A DNA stretch of 64,000 nt from Gonatopus flavifemur (taxonomy: Eukaryota; Arthropoda; Insecta; Hymenoptera; Dryinidae): positions 29,884,001 to 29,948,000 of the forward strand of contig JAFFJZ010000003.1 of the NCBI GenBank assembly GCA_018340375.1, in the 5' to 3' direction. The notes beneath the pieces are model-generated. The model did not search any database. It saw nothing but the letters and a program-made list of their open reading frames with translations, and was not told the DNA's origin. This document shows positions 11,781-22,443 of this stretch, in pieces. Positions within the stretch are counted from its first letter, which is position 1. Every line of letters starts with the position of its first letter. The position numbers were made by a program, and so were the translations under genes.

Positions 11781-12297
11781 AAGGTAGTTTTCCGGGAGAA
11801 TTCAGGATCAAATAAGACATGGTTTTTTTCTTGAAAAATTCTTATTTCTGATCCGTTTATGACTTATGAGGGCTCATTTTGTTCCTTGTGAGATTTAAAA
11901 AACCTTCACCATGGGGATTTTTTTATATGAGTCATCATGACACTGTCACACGCTTTTGTTTAATAATAGTAAAATACATTCAAGCGTGTGACAGTGTCAT
12001 GATGACTCATATAAAAAAACCTCCATGGTAAAGGCTTTTTAAATCTCAGAAGGAACAAAATGAGCCCTCATAAGTCATAAACAGATCAAAAATAAAAATG
12101 TTTTAAGAAAAAAACCATGTCAAACTTCGCGTTGTTGTTACACGGTTGTTTATTTATACTTCGAGTTGGTTCTTTTTTTGTCATAAATAAGAATATAAGT
12201 CCCAACGAATATGGTTCTCGAATTTCTTCGACCTTGGTACTCTGCTTGACAACAATTCTTATAATTTGATCCTGAATTCTCCCGGAGAACTACCTTT
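11781..12297. mobile_element. TIR element AAGGTAGTTYTCCGGGAG, hosting a palindrome
   Basis: The left end 'aaggtagttttccgggag', continuing 'aattcaggatcaaat', recurs inverted as 'atttgatcctgaattctc' plus 'ccggagaactacctt'. TIRs are about 33 bp with one or two mismatches. The interior is mostly occupied by a nested 306-bp palindrome (11816-12121). The remaining right part (12122-12260) is unique and carries no ORF. Confidence 0.85.
11816..12121. mobile_element. Long foldback palindrome inside a TIR element
   Basis: The segment starts 'gacatggtttttttctt' and ends 'aagaaaaaaaccatgtc'. The two arms (about 140 bp each) are nearly exact inverted copies around a short centre near 11970 ('cgcttttgtttaataatagt'). 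Both arms contain 'gacttatgagggctcatttt', 'gatgactcatataaaaaa' and 'gacactgtcaca' or their complements. It has no protein. It would form a long hairpin RNA if transcribed. Confidence 0.9.
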
Positions 12298-12368
12298 AAA
12301 GGAATAGTTCGAGCTACCGCAATTTTAGTTCATTTTACAGCGGGGAATATCTGATTTACATCAGCTGT

Positions 12369-12595
12369 AGTATTCCTAGCAGAAATTTTGGACGGGAAAA
12401 TACGAGGGCCTGATGAGGCATGCCTGATTTCCTATCAGGTACTCGTCAGGTTTCGTTATGGTTTTCCCTTTTTTGCTCGATTTTATGGAAATCTTATCAG
12501 ACCCCAATTGTACCCTTCCGTTACAACCTTATTTGAATCCTATTAGGGAAATCAGGTAAGGTCCGTGTAAGGGCCTCATGAAATTTCCCACATTT
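12369..12595 (+). mobile_element. Element with 'ttggacgggaaaatacgag' start and atcagg words
   Basis: The first 110 bp ('attttggacgggaaaatac', 'gagggcctgat', 'tttatggaaatctta') match the reverse complement of 16765-16865, so this is a dispersed element. The interior repeats 'cctgat/atcagg'. The right end is not sharply defined. Confidence 0.6.
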
Positions 12596-12608
12596 ACTTT
12601 TTCCGGAT

Positions 12609-12910
12609 TCACGGAAAAAAAGAAATAGTTGCAGTAATTACTTGAACAGTCGATTTTCGACCATCTACTACTAATTAGAACTCAAGTGATTGCTGCAGCT
12701 ACTTAGTGGTCAGGACAAGTAACACGTTAGTTGCCCCAACTAGCTCGATAGTTGCACTAACTCACGTATATACCTGAGGTATTTTGAGTTAGTTGAGGCA
12801 GCTAACGTGTTGATTATCCTGACTACTAAGTAGCTGCAGCAACTACTTAGGTAAATGGTCGAAAATCAACTTTTTAAGTAATTGCTGCAACTATTCCTTT
12901 TTTTCCGTGT
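12609..12910. mobile_element. Palindromic MITE, CACGGAAAAAAAG ends, 'agttgc/gcaact' words
   Basis: The left arm 'cacggaaaaaaagaaatagttgc' is the complement of the right arm ending 'gcaactattccttttttttccgtg'. Complementarity continues inward through 'cgattttcgacca', 'ctgcagctacttag' and 'aacacgttag' to a centre near 12770. The interior is saturated with AGTTGC/GCAACT words. Foldback member of the ACACGGA family. Confidence 0.9.
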
Positions 12911-13212
12911 AAATTTTACAACTTCTTTTTTTCTTAGTGGAGATCCGGGGGAGGTCAGAAACCATTTTCACCTCGGTAGTAATCGCTGAGATATTGTTCG
13001 TTTTATGTGTTTCATTTGTAGAAAATTGTTATGAAGTAATAACTCTCTTTTAGATACATGGAAATACTCGAATTCTCCGAGTCGGGTCGAGTATCTTCCA
13101 TTACTCCAAACTTTTGAGCTATTTGAATTTTCCGAGGCACTCTGAATTTGTGGAGCTTCTCGAAGTTCTTCTCACTTACTTATGGAAGAAAATGGTGTGG
13201 TTGATATTTTGA

Positions 13213-13387
13213 CAAGGAAAAATTAATTGTGGTAGCTATTTTTTAGCTGTGGCAACAAAAGTTATCGCCGTAGAAGCTAAAATCTAGCTTTTGTAGCAAT
13301 GTTTTTCGCTATCCAAATATCAAATACACTTGATAGCTACCATAGCTAATTCCTGGCTACCATAGTGAATTCTTTTTTTTCCATGCT
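13213..13387. mobile_element. Degenerate TIR element with gctatc words
   Basis: The left end 'aaggaaaaattaattgtggtagc' and right end 'gctaccatagtgaattctttttttt' are imperfect inverted copies. The interior ('agctattttttagctgt', 'gctatccaaatatcaa') matches 7562-7820 and 16578-16764. Decayed copy of that sub-family. Confidence 0.6.
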
Positions 13388-13439
13388 AACGGTCTATTTA
13401 GAATTTGCGTTAAAAATAACGTAGAAAATTGTCAAATTG

Positions 13440-14389
13440 AGGGGAGGTTCTCACCTAGCGACCCCAAAATAAGGTGATTTTCTCGAATTTTTTTTCATGG
13501 CAGGAAGTAAATAAAGAACTCGGGGTTCCTCACACTTGTTATCGGAGTCTTTTGGTACATAAAAAAATTCTTTCCAGTAAAAAATAATGCCATAGGAATT
13601 GTTGATACGTATTGAAACATAACCGCACTGAGAGAAGAGGTTATTTGTATTTAATAAAGCTTATTTCGGATACGGCGAAATAAATATCTTTTCCACGTAA
13701 ACTTGGCTTAATAACTATAAATAAAGTTTATTAACTGTTAAAAAACTCCATATGACATTTTTTAACTGTTATTAAACCTTATCTGAGAATAGTGAGTCAT
13801 GTTTGTATGTAATAAATATTTATTTCGCCGTACCCAAAACAAGATTCATTGAATACAAATAAACTCTTCTCTCAGTGCGCCTACAATAACAGTGATCAAT
13901 CGGACGCAACTATAGCACTTACAAAAATTATCAGAAATAAAAAATCCAAACATTTTTATGAAGTATGTTATATTTGTTGGAGGTTGTACCAATAAAATCA
14001 ATGAAAAGTCCAAAATTGAGAAAATGAAAGACATGCGAACTTTTGATAGCGTTTTTTCACCTTTTTTCGCTCTTCAAAGTGCTATAAAAAGAAGAAAACA
14101 AAGGCAAATGTCATCTCTATTCAAATTCATTCTCCAATAAGTTCAATCAGCTTCAAAATAAAAAAAAAAGAGCGACAGTAATTTTTGAGATATCGTGGAG
14201 CCAAACTTGAAAAACGCCTTTCAAGTTTTGGGATACGAATCCTTTAACTTGAGCAAATTTTTCTCATGTACTTCAAAACCCATTTAATGAGTTTCAAATA
14301 ACCCGAGTTCTTAATTTATTTCTTCGTTAAGAAAAAAAATGTGAGAAAATCACCTTATTTCGGAATTCGCTTGATGAGGACTTCCCCTT
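13440..14389. mobile_element. 0.95-kb TIR element, AGGGGAGGTTCTCACC ends
   Basis: The left terminal region ('aggggaggttctcacctag', then 'aaaataaggtgattttctc') recurs inverted at the right ('gagaaaatcaccttatttcgg', ending 'aagtcctcatcaag' complement and 'cttcccctt'). A nested 254-bp element lies at 13625-13878. The rest has only short random frames, so this is a non-autonomous DNA transposon of unknown superfamily. Confidence 0.75.
13625..13878. mobile_element. Nested MITE, GCACTGAGAGAAGAG ends
   Basis: The left end 'gcactgagagaagaggttat' is mirrored by 'aataaactcttctctcagtgc'. The interior is AT-rich with 'aataaa', 'ttatttcg' and 'taactgtta' palindromes. It has the same terminus type as the element at 46185-46669 (ACACTGAGAGAA). 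Confidence 0.85.
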
Positions 14390-15504
14390 AACAGATTTTC
14401 AGGGTGAACTTAGCATTTTTGTGTTGATTTTTCGATCATCATCGAGGCAACGAAGACTTATCACAAACCAATCATTAAAATGCTTCACAATTATTTTAAA
14501 TTGAGATTAAGATCTTGAGAAGTTGATTTTGTATGCAAGAGTGGTTGAAAGGTATTCATTTGATGTTCTTTCAATAAGTCTTATCGAAGAATACTCCATG
14601 AATTGTATACGAAGTTATAATTCAAGCCTCTTAAGAGTATTGTGTTGGAAGGGAGGAGAAAGGAGGAGGAGGAGTTCGCGTCTTTATGAATCACTTGAGA
14701 ATTCAAGAATCAATCGTATGGAGGTTGAGAAACCTTACTCGAATCAACACCCTTTCTCGTGAACGAAAGCAACAGTATTATTTGAATGACGAAAATCATA
14801 ACACTCTTCCACAACTTTATAATACGCTATGTAGAAACGTTCCTCTGAAAAATTCATTTACACGAATGAATATGTTTTTTTTTCTCAAATATTTCAAATC
14901 CAACTTGTTATACATTCGAAGATTTCCATTGGCTGCCGAAATCTACAATGAACAAATAAATGACATTGTAAATCCAAAGGTTTTATTTCAAAGCACTTCA
15001 AATACTTGAATCTCGTCATCAGTCTTCAAACGCTGAAAAGCGTGTGAAAATATATCAAGAAAACGGATTCAAACACTTCACACCTGTCAAACGTTTTATT
15101 TGATTCAATACCATGTTCACACATCAGTTTGAAACGTTTTTACGAAGTGATTACATGATATAAACACTCCAAATGCTGTGAAATTAAATTCTCACGGTCT
15201 TCACATTAAAACTCTCGTGTAACATATTGAAAGGTCATCTCTTGCGAGAGAATGAGAGAACTTGGATTATACCCGACAATTCACCTGTTGTCCTTCATCA
15301 ATTACAAGTTATCGATACTATTCTTGTATGAAATTAGATTTATTCAATGATTCCTTATATGACTTCCCACAACTGTAAACCGATATTCGTTTGCTCTTTG
15401 CAATGATTAACTCGATCTGAGGATCAAATGAGAATTCATGCCAGTTCCTTAGTAGAAATTTCATCAGGCATTCCCTATTTTCGATAAGGTCCTGATCAGG
15501 CTAG
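14390..15504. other. AT-rich stretch without a supported gene
   Basis: Frames at 14523-15009 look random: no recognisable domain and no splice context. Between 15000 and 15230 there are loose repeats of 'cacttcaaa' and 'aaacgtttt', possibly the remnant of another word-filled repeat. Confidence 0.4.
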
Positions 15505-15985
15505 AATCCGTCCAAACTGATCCGTGGTATGTCCAATACCCATCACATTGTGTCTTCAAGCGTATTCGTGATTATGGACAACTTTGGACCAAGTGCTGAG
15601 GAAAAAGGATCATTTCTATCGTGGACGAATCTGGACAACTCTGGGACACAATTGAAAATCTTGCAACGTTGCTATGGACATATTTGGACAACTTTGGACC
15701 ATCATGGACCCCTGAGGACGAGCTATGGACAAGTTATCAATTATGTCATTTGTCAGTTCTAAAGTCACGGACACGTTTTGGACACGCCACCTGGACGTCT
15801 ATGGACACTCATTGGACAAGTGATGAATAGATGATTCGACATTGGTCCGAAATTTGAAACAAATGGACACCCACGGACATTCCGGACTGATTTTGGATCA
15901 CGCGTGGATCGTTTGGGACAAAGAATGGACAGTTTTGGACATTTTGGACAAAATTCAGATGTCCCAAATCGGTCCGATGACCCAT
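15505..15985. repeat. Degenerate TGGACA word array
   Basis: Variants of 'tggacaactttggacc' recur throughout (for example 15575, 15630, 15690, 15725, 15790, 15865 and 15930), with irregular spacing. The outer parts 'cctgatcaggctagaatccgt' and 'cccaaatcggtccgatgac' may be weakly inverted ends. The frames at 15529 and 15621 are products of the array, not genes. Confidence 0.75.
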
Positions 15986-16577
15986 CAGGGTTACCAAAAA
16001 CAGTTTAGAACGGAGTTTAGTAGCTGGATAGTGGTCGAGTGTCTTAAATAATTATTACTAAAAAATTGAAAGGCATCTGTTTCTTTCAAAATAATTTGTG
16101 CCTAAAAATCATTAAGAATGTTGTATGGAATATACATATATTGAAAAAATGTGCTATCTGAACTGGAACAAAAACTTTTTGCATCAGAGGAAAAAATTTG
16201 AAAGATATTTTTGCGAAACCTCCTTCTATGACGTGGATTTCCAAATAAAATCTTGTGGATATTGAATTCATGTTTGGATGAAATTTTCAAGTATCCACAA
16301 GGTCCTCTTTGGAAATCGTCAAGAAAAGAAGTTGGTGAAAAATCTTTTTGATTTTCTATTGATTTGTAGAAATTTTATCGATATTTATGTACTAACAAGT
16401 GCCTTGTGAAATACTAGCGAGCAACTGGTCAGTTTTTCTAACTAGTATATGATGAGTTAGAGCGTTACATTCCTCACTAGCTATTCGTGAATATTTCTCA
16501 TTAGTTCCTCACAAGTTGAACGGGCAAACTCACTGGTAAGTGCGTTATGATTAACTGGAGAAAATGTTTACCAGGGT

Positions 16578-16764
16578 GTAGCTATTTTTTAGCTCCCGCA
16601 GTAGGGAATAGTAACTGTAACTGCATGGGTTTTGTGGTTGATATTTGGATAGTTGAATAAATTTCTTGCGGCTACCATCAAGTTAGTAACCGTGATAGCT
16701 AGAGAGTAACTCCCGCACCTAATTTTCAGCTATCCAAATGATAGCTAATTATTTTTTTCCGTGT
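16578..16764. mobile_element. ACACGGA-type element, inserted into an older element
   Basis: The right end is 'taattatttttttccgtgt'. The interior repeats 'gtagctattttttagctcccgc', 'tgatatttggata' and 'tatccaaatgatagc', matching 7562-7820. The left terminus lacks the ACACGGA motif, so it is truncated or eroded. It abuts 16765-16865 exactly at 'gtaagatttccataaa', splitting that older element. Confidence 0.65.
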
Positions 16765-16865
16765 AAGATTTCCATAAAGTCGGGCAAAAACTGTAACGAA
16801 AGCTGATGAGGACCTGATAGAAAATCAGGCCCTCGTATTTTCTCGTCCAAATTTTCTACCTAATT
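16765..16865 (-). mobile_element. Fragment of the 12369 element, inverted
   Basis: The reverse complement carries 'tttggacgagaaaatac', 'gagggcctgat', 'gatgag' and 'gactttatggaaatctta' in the same order as 12369-12490. It is cut off at its inner end by the 16578-16764 element. Confidence 0.7.
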
Positions 16866-17094
16866 GAATTTTTGTTCTAGCTTAATTACTTTAGACTTCA
16901 ATGAACGTATGAAAGTTCATCGATTAGTTATTGTGATTCACTGGAGTAAACTTCATAAAAATGAGTTTTCAACAAACAAAGAAAATCCTCTTTGGAGTGT
17001 TGCAGGTTAATTAAAGTATTCGATAGAGCTGATAGTGAAAGAATAGAAGAACACGAGCCAAGAGAAAAAAAGCATCCATAAAATTCAAAACGAC

Positions 17095-17401
17095 TATATA
17101 AAACGTATCGTGCGTTGTCTCTGGAAGATCCTTATTCTCAGCTGGATGGTCTTTTTCGCATTTCCTTTCTTCGTTGCTTTTCTTCGCTCATTCTCTTTCA
17201 ACTTTCTTTCACTCACGTGAATATCTGGGTTAATGAGAAGACGCGCCGAGGTGGCATCAAGTCGGGTCGTCTACATCCGAATGCTAAGGAACTGATGCGT
17301 CAGATGCAGATATGAGAGATAAAGAGGAAAGAGAAGTGGAGGAGGAGGAAAAAAACTGGAGACGACCCGTCTACTCTCATCTAAGAGCGCTCGACAATAA
17401 A
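17095..17401 (+). other. Possible short transcript or terminal exon
   Basis: A TATATAAA lies at 17095-17102. A long pyrimidine tract (about 17150-17215) is followed by an AG at about 17243, and then by an open frame with GC-richer codons that encodes EKTRRGGIKSGRLHPNAKEL and stops at 17315. An AATAAA lies at 17396-17401. The frame has no ATG upstream of the pyrimidine tract. If real, it is either a terminal exon or a tiny gene starting elsewhere. I recognise no family. Chance occurrence is quite possible. Confidence 0.25.
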
Positions 17402-18312
17402 ACGAATTTAATTTAAACTCCTCATCCTACACGGGAGAAGAATTTATTAGATTCCTCGTGATGTGATTTATGTGATATCTTCATTAACTCTTCATACGGT
17501 CATTCTATGTACCCATACATCGCATTCCTGTGATACACGTTGCTGTGATTCAAACGCTTTCCATTCGAACGCTCATATATTTCTTTTATACGTAATAAAT
17601 TGATCGTGAAATGTATCGTTGTTTCAAAACTGAAACAAATGGTCGAAAATCATTTTTCTCATCGCAATTTCGTTCGGAACTTAACGGTAGGGAAGGTCTG
17701 AGCAATTGATTTATGATATAAACGTACACATGTGTCGTACGTATCAAACAGGAGGAAGAATAATTTCAACGATATTCATCGGTGAACGACGCGTGAGGGA
17801 GGAAAAACCTTTTGACGAAAGGAGAGACGGTACATGAAAAATCCATTATTTTCAATTTCTCGGATGATTCTGAATCTTCACACGTGGAATCTATTACGAA
17901 AGTGAAAAGAAGGATGTAATGAACGTGTGTCGAGGAGGAGTACGAGATTGTATCCTCGTTTTTCTTATTCTTCTCGTGCGAGGAGTGCAAAGGGCAAGTC
18001 AAAGTTTGTTAAGATAAATAAATTTCTTTCGCTCCTGTGAGCCGATCTATATATCTATGACGATGGAAATAACAGCTAAAAATTAACGATTGCCACTTTT
18101 TGACACCTGACCTAGATAATAACACACATGTTTTGATGTATGTTTCTAAAAGGATTCTCAAAACTGCCCACAAGATAGTAGTGCTTCTTCGGTTGAAGTG
18201 ATTGTTTTTTGTTTTTAATGAGAAAATTGAAGAACAAAGAATAACTTTGATTAAAATAATATTATGAATTTGAATGGAGGATATAAAGTAAAACGAAATT
18301 ATATGAGAGATT

Positions 18313-18853
18313 ATGATAGATTCACGAATGAGTCACAAGATAAGTCACTTGAAAGTTCAAAATGACATAATTCAATTAAGTTCCATCAATCCTCTTCAAT
18401 TACAACTAAGGCAATGTAGTTATAAAGCGCACATTATAAATGAAAGCAATGCTTCCTCGATTTCAGTTTGGAGTCTCAAGTATCTTCGAGATGACTCCGT
18501 TTGTTTCCCTTCAGACCTATCTCACGGTTTAGTAGTGGTAAAAGATAAATCCGGGGCTCACGCTCCTCGAGTGCTTCGCGTCCCAACCCTCCGACAAAGT
18601 TCGATTCGTTCACTTTGCGAAGATTACGCCGTAACGGTGCTTGTTTTGTTCGTTCTGTTTCGGATATTACTTTTTCGTCCTTCTTTTCGACCCGTTTTTT
18701 TCTTTTTATTTCGTTTCCTGTCTCATTCATAAATGCATCTGAATTCTCGATAAATCCACTTTCCTTTTGCATAATCTCGTCAGGTGTTGTCTCCCTGTAT
18801 AATTTATCTTTTATGAATGGTAATGAAATGTATAATTTACATCGTATTACCAT
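18313..18853. other. Overlapping hypothetical ORFs on both strands
   Basis: A 139-codon ATG frame (+, 18313-18732) and a 125-codon ATG frame (-, 18476-18853) overlap in a locally GC-richer patch. The plus frame ends in a hydrophobic and arginine-rich segment. The minus frame is charged (many K, E and R) and looks more protein-like. Neither shows a known domain or splice context. At most one can be coding; both may be chance. Confidence 0.2.
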
Positions 18854-19081
18854 ACATTAATTATTGGATTAAAACAAGCGTGTCCGTTAGGATTATATAA
18901 TGCTACTGTCCGTTAATCGGAATATTTTTATCCCTTGTGCGAGTACAGTTTATGTATCACGAGTACCGGCACAGAGAAATGTCCCATATGTCACTGATTT
19001 CAATATACAAACCGTAATTTTCTTCCATTGGTAGTGAAAATTCTACAAATATGGAATTACGTGTCGATTCGACGAGTTAAT

Positions 19082-19122
19082 CCACATTCAACTTCTCCGT
19101 TTACGCGGAGAAAAGTATGTGG
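19082..19122. repeat. Compound hairpin
   Basis: An inner stem TTCTCCG/CGGAGAA around 'tttacg' lies within an outer stem CCACAT/ATGTGG. It could form a cruciform or a structured RNA. No T-run follows and no gene abuts it. Confidence 0.5.
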
Positions 19123-19329
19123 GATTGATCATTACCATCCGCTCTGGTTTTTATCGCAACTCTAGAATATAATCTGGTGACTGTTTTTACTTGATCTATC
19201 GTTTCCATGATGACTTGAACAATTCATCGCACTCACATGACGATTTTGGAACACTTGTTTTCAAATCACTATCCTTCCTCTCAATCGTTGCCGTTTATTT
19301 TTCTTCGTGTGGAAAATATCATTAATTCG

Positions 19330-19700
19330 TTTCAATGGAACATTAACAGAGGGGTAATAACAGGAAAGTGTCTTATTGGGGTGAACCTCGAAGGATGGGA
19401 AATCATAAAAGGCAGCTACTGCAGGGAATGTTACGAAGAAGAAGAGATTATAGAGCATCTGTTGTGCCATTGTCCAGCTTCGGAGAGTGAGTACCTCCAA
19501 ATGATAGAACATATCCTTTCTGGGCGGACTGAAGGAAGCAGCATAAATTAAAATTAGAAAAATAGCTAGGTTTGCAGGGGGCTGGAGATGTTCCAAAGCA
19601 AGAACGTGAGAAAAAATTTGGCAAAAACAGGGTAACGCGATGGGCCTCAAATCTCTGAGTGGAGAATCAGCAAAAGCGGAGCGAACCCTTCAACTTCTAA
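19330..19700 (+). mobile_element. 3' remnant of a non-LTR retrotransposon
   Basis: The plus-strand frame contains CRECYEEEEIIEHLLCHCPA at about 19417-19476. This is the Cys/His cluster (C-x2-C ... H-x3-C-x-C-P) found at the C-terminal end of the polymerase polyproteins of Jockey/R1/CR1-like LINEs. The downstream text ('aggtttgcagggggctgg', 'gcgatgggcctcaaa') looks like the 3' end of such an element, with frameshifts. Everything upstream (reverse transcriptase, endonuclease) is absent, as expected of a 5'-truncated insertion. Clade assignment is tentative. Confidence 0.55.
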
Positions 19701-19952
19701 TCTACAATGGACATTTTTCCAAATGCCCATCAAGAAGTATCAGGAGGGAATACTACCGTGTCCAAAAAATGAAGTGACATGGCATTTATTGTAAAAAATC
19801 TGTATTTATTCCCCATAATCAAGTTCGTCGCCTTCAAACCCCTCCGGGATACAATGCACTTATGCCAACGCATTTTCCGATCTTCGAAATAGTTGTGAAA
19901 GTCGGTTTCCGGGATAGCCTTTAGCTCTCTCTTCGATTTGACTTGGATCTAT

Positions 19953-20428
19953 TCTGCGCGGAGAAAAATGCAGGTCGAAAATGTAGTAATCTTTAACAGA
20001 AATTTGAGGATATTTCTTAAAATCTGAGAATTTTTCTTGAATGAATAATAAAGACAAAACGGTCCACTTTTTTGTGGAATTGTATTCGAAAAACAACGAA
20101 GAATTATCAATACTTGATAGAGAACAGAGAAACATATGAACTTTCCAAAAGTCACATACGAAATTTCACAAAGTGAATAGTAGGATATTAAAATTTTGTT
20201 ACTATTCTTGTAACATTTCACGCGCGACTTTTGGAAATTTCATATGTTTCTCTATTCTTTATCAAGTATTGATAATTTTTCATTGTTTTTCGAATACAAT
20301 TCCACAAAAAAGTGAACCATTTTGTTTTTATTATGCATTTGAGAAAAACACTCAGATTTTGAGAAATATTCTCAAATTTTTATTAAAGATATAATTAACT
20401 ATATTTCCGAACTTCATTTTTCCCCGTA
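19953..20428. mobile_element. Palindromic ACACGGAG-type element nested in mariner A
   Basis: The termini are 'tgcgcggagaaaaatgcagg' and 'acttcatttttccccgta'. The two arms (about 230 bp each) are near-exact inverted copies meeting near 20195. Shared blocks include 'cttttttgtggaattgtattcg', split as 'cacttttttgtggaattg' plus 'tattcgaaaaacaa', and 'gaaacatatgaa'. Open frames on each strand reading IPQKS.PF.. are mirror images of the same arm and are not genes. Confidence 0.92.
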
Positions 20429-20440
20429 TATCGACTCGAA

Positions 20441-21610
20441 CCCTGGTAAAAGAATCTCTCTGAATCTCTCTGAAAATTCCACGTTTTAGAGAAATTCAGG
20501 GAGATTCAGAGAGATTTGGGAAGATTCAGAGGAATTAAGAGCAATTCATCGTGATTCAGGGAAATCCAGAAGGATTCAGGAACGGGTAGAAGGATTCGAA
20601 GGAATTCAGAGACAGATATATTGAATGAAATTTTTGGTGCGAGATTTCAGAGGCATTCAGGGAGTTTTAGAGAAACTCAGAGGAACGGAAATTAGAAAAA
20701 ATTCAGCATGGAACTTTTCAAAAGGATTCAGAGAAATCCAGAGAGATTCAGACGGATTCAGAGAAATTCAGAGAGGAATAAATTGAGTGGAATTCTTCGT
20801 TTAAGATTTCAGAGGCATTCAGAGAAATTCAGAGGGATTGAGAGGAATTCAGAGCAATTCATCGTGAGTCAGGGAAATTCAGAAGAATTCGGAGAGGGGT
20901 AGATTAAAAAGAATTGTGCGTTCAACTTTTCAGAAGGAGTCAGAGAAATTCAGAGAGATTCAGAGAAATTTAGAAAGAGATACATTGAGTGAAATTTTGT
21001 GTGCGAGATTTTAGAGGCATTCAGGGAGTTTCAGAGAAACTCAGAGACTCAGGAATCAGGAAAAATTCACCATGGAACTTCTTACAAGGATCCGCGGGAA
21101 TTCAGAGAGATTCAGAGAAATTCAGAGAGAAATGAATGAAGTGGAATTTTTGGTTCAAGAATTCGGAGGTATTCAGAGAGTTTCAGAGAAAATCAGAAAC
21201 CCGAAACTCAGCAAAAACTGAGTATGTAACTTTACAGAAGGATTCAGACATATTCAGAGTAAGCTCTGAAATCTCAATATTTGAAATTCGGAGAGATTCA
21301 AAGAAATTGAGAGGAATTCACGGAGATTTAGGGAAATTTAGAGTAAGCTTCGAAATCTAGATATATGAAATTCTGACACATTCAAAGAGATTCAGAATTT
21401 AAAGAATTCGGAAAGATTTAGAATGCTCCTGAAGAGTTTCTAGATTTCGATCAAAAAATTAAGAGAGATTCAAAGAAAGCTGGAGAGATTCACGATGTAT
21501 GACTATCCGACAGGTTTCTAACTTTCTCTGAATGACTCTGAAATTGCTCTGAATCTCTCAGAAAAATGTCCGAAAATATAGACAGATTCAGAGAGATATT
21601 TTTTACCAGG
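20441..21610. mobile_element. Word-filled TIR element (gattcagag) nested in mariner A
   Basis: The left end 'ccctggtaaaagaatctctc' and right end 'gagagatattttttaccaggg' are inverted copies. Nearly all of the 1.17-kb interior consists of variants of a 10-11 bp word, 'gattcagaga/gaaattcaga'. A longer-period block ('ttcagaggcattcagggag', 'aaaattcagcatggaactt') repeats about every 350 bp, near 20650, 21000 and 21160. Mariner sequence resumes on each side ('ctcgaa' / 'aaacggtg'), so it moved as a unit. Frames inside are word artefacts. Confidence 0.9.
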
Positions 21611-22443
21611 GAAACGGTGTCCCCGGAGCGGTCTTCTGAGTTTGTTAAATAGCCAGAAGTCGCACGGTGCCGAATCGGGTGAATATGGTGCTTGTGGAAC
21701 GATATGGGTCGAGTTTTTTGCGGAATAGTCACGAAGAACCAATGCAGGGTGAGCCGGTGCATTGTCGTGGTGCAAAAACCAAGAGTTCTTTCGCGACAAT
21801 TGCGTTCTCTTCAGGCGAGTAGCTTCACATCAACGACGCATACTGCTCAAATAATATTCTTTGTTGACAGTTTGACCCAGCGGAAGGAACTCAAAATGCA
21901 CAATACCACGATAATCGAAGAAAACAGTCAACATGACCTCGATTTATAAGCGACTTGGCGCGGTTTTTTTGGTTTTGCCTCACCTTTAGCGCGATATTCA
22001 CTTAATTGATCGGTTGTTTCCGGGTTGTAAGCATAGATCCACGTCTCATCTCTCGTAATAATGCCTCTCATCTTGTCCTGATAGTTAGGAAGCATTGTTT
22101 TACACACTTCAAAGCGACGATGTTTTTCCAGGAAATTCAGTGTTTCCGGTACCAATCGAGATTTGACGCGTCTGAGGTCTAAAAAATCCTTCAAAATGGT
22201 ATTGACTGATCCTTTTGAAATGTCAACATCATCGGCAAGGTCTCTAATTGTTAATCAACGATTTACAAGCACCAAATCTTTGATTTTCTGGACGTGAACT
22301 CTGTCAGTTGAAGCTGATGGTCGACGTCTTTGAAGCTTTTCGTCTTCGATATGTTCTCGACCTTCTTGGAACTCCTTATACAACTGGAAAGCATTTTTTT
22401 TCGACATAGCCTCATCACCAAAGGCTTTCTGCACCATTCTCAA
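21611..22443 (-). pseudogene. Mariner A transposase remnant
   Basis: Read on the minus strand, it has an N-terminal helix-turn-helix region (22255-22443, with EKLQRRRPSAST). A second part contains the first catalytic Asp in ITRDETWIYAY (21928-22194). A third contains HHDNAPAH (second Asp) and DSAPCDFWLF (third Asp), the DD34D mariner triad. The C-terminal part lies beyond the nested insertions, at 19840-19950. The reading frame is broken by a TGA after LVLVNR and by a frame disturbance after KPRQ. This copy retains about 20 bp after 'gtataaggag' that copies B and C lack, so it is closer to the ancestor. Not functional. Confidence 0.9.

Noticed and set aside
19860..20394. Two similar 70-90 codon frames on opposite strands as a conserved gene family.
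   Set aside because: They are the same sequence read from the two arms of one palindrome.
20441..21610. Repeat array considered as a CRISPR-like or coding tandem-repeat gene.
   Set aside because: There are no unique regular spacers and the words are degenerate. The frames (RIQRNSER-type) are by-products of the word and are broken by stops.
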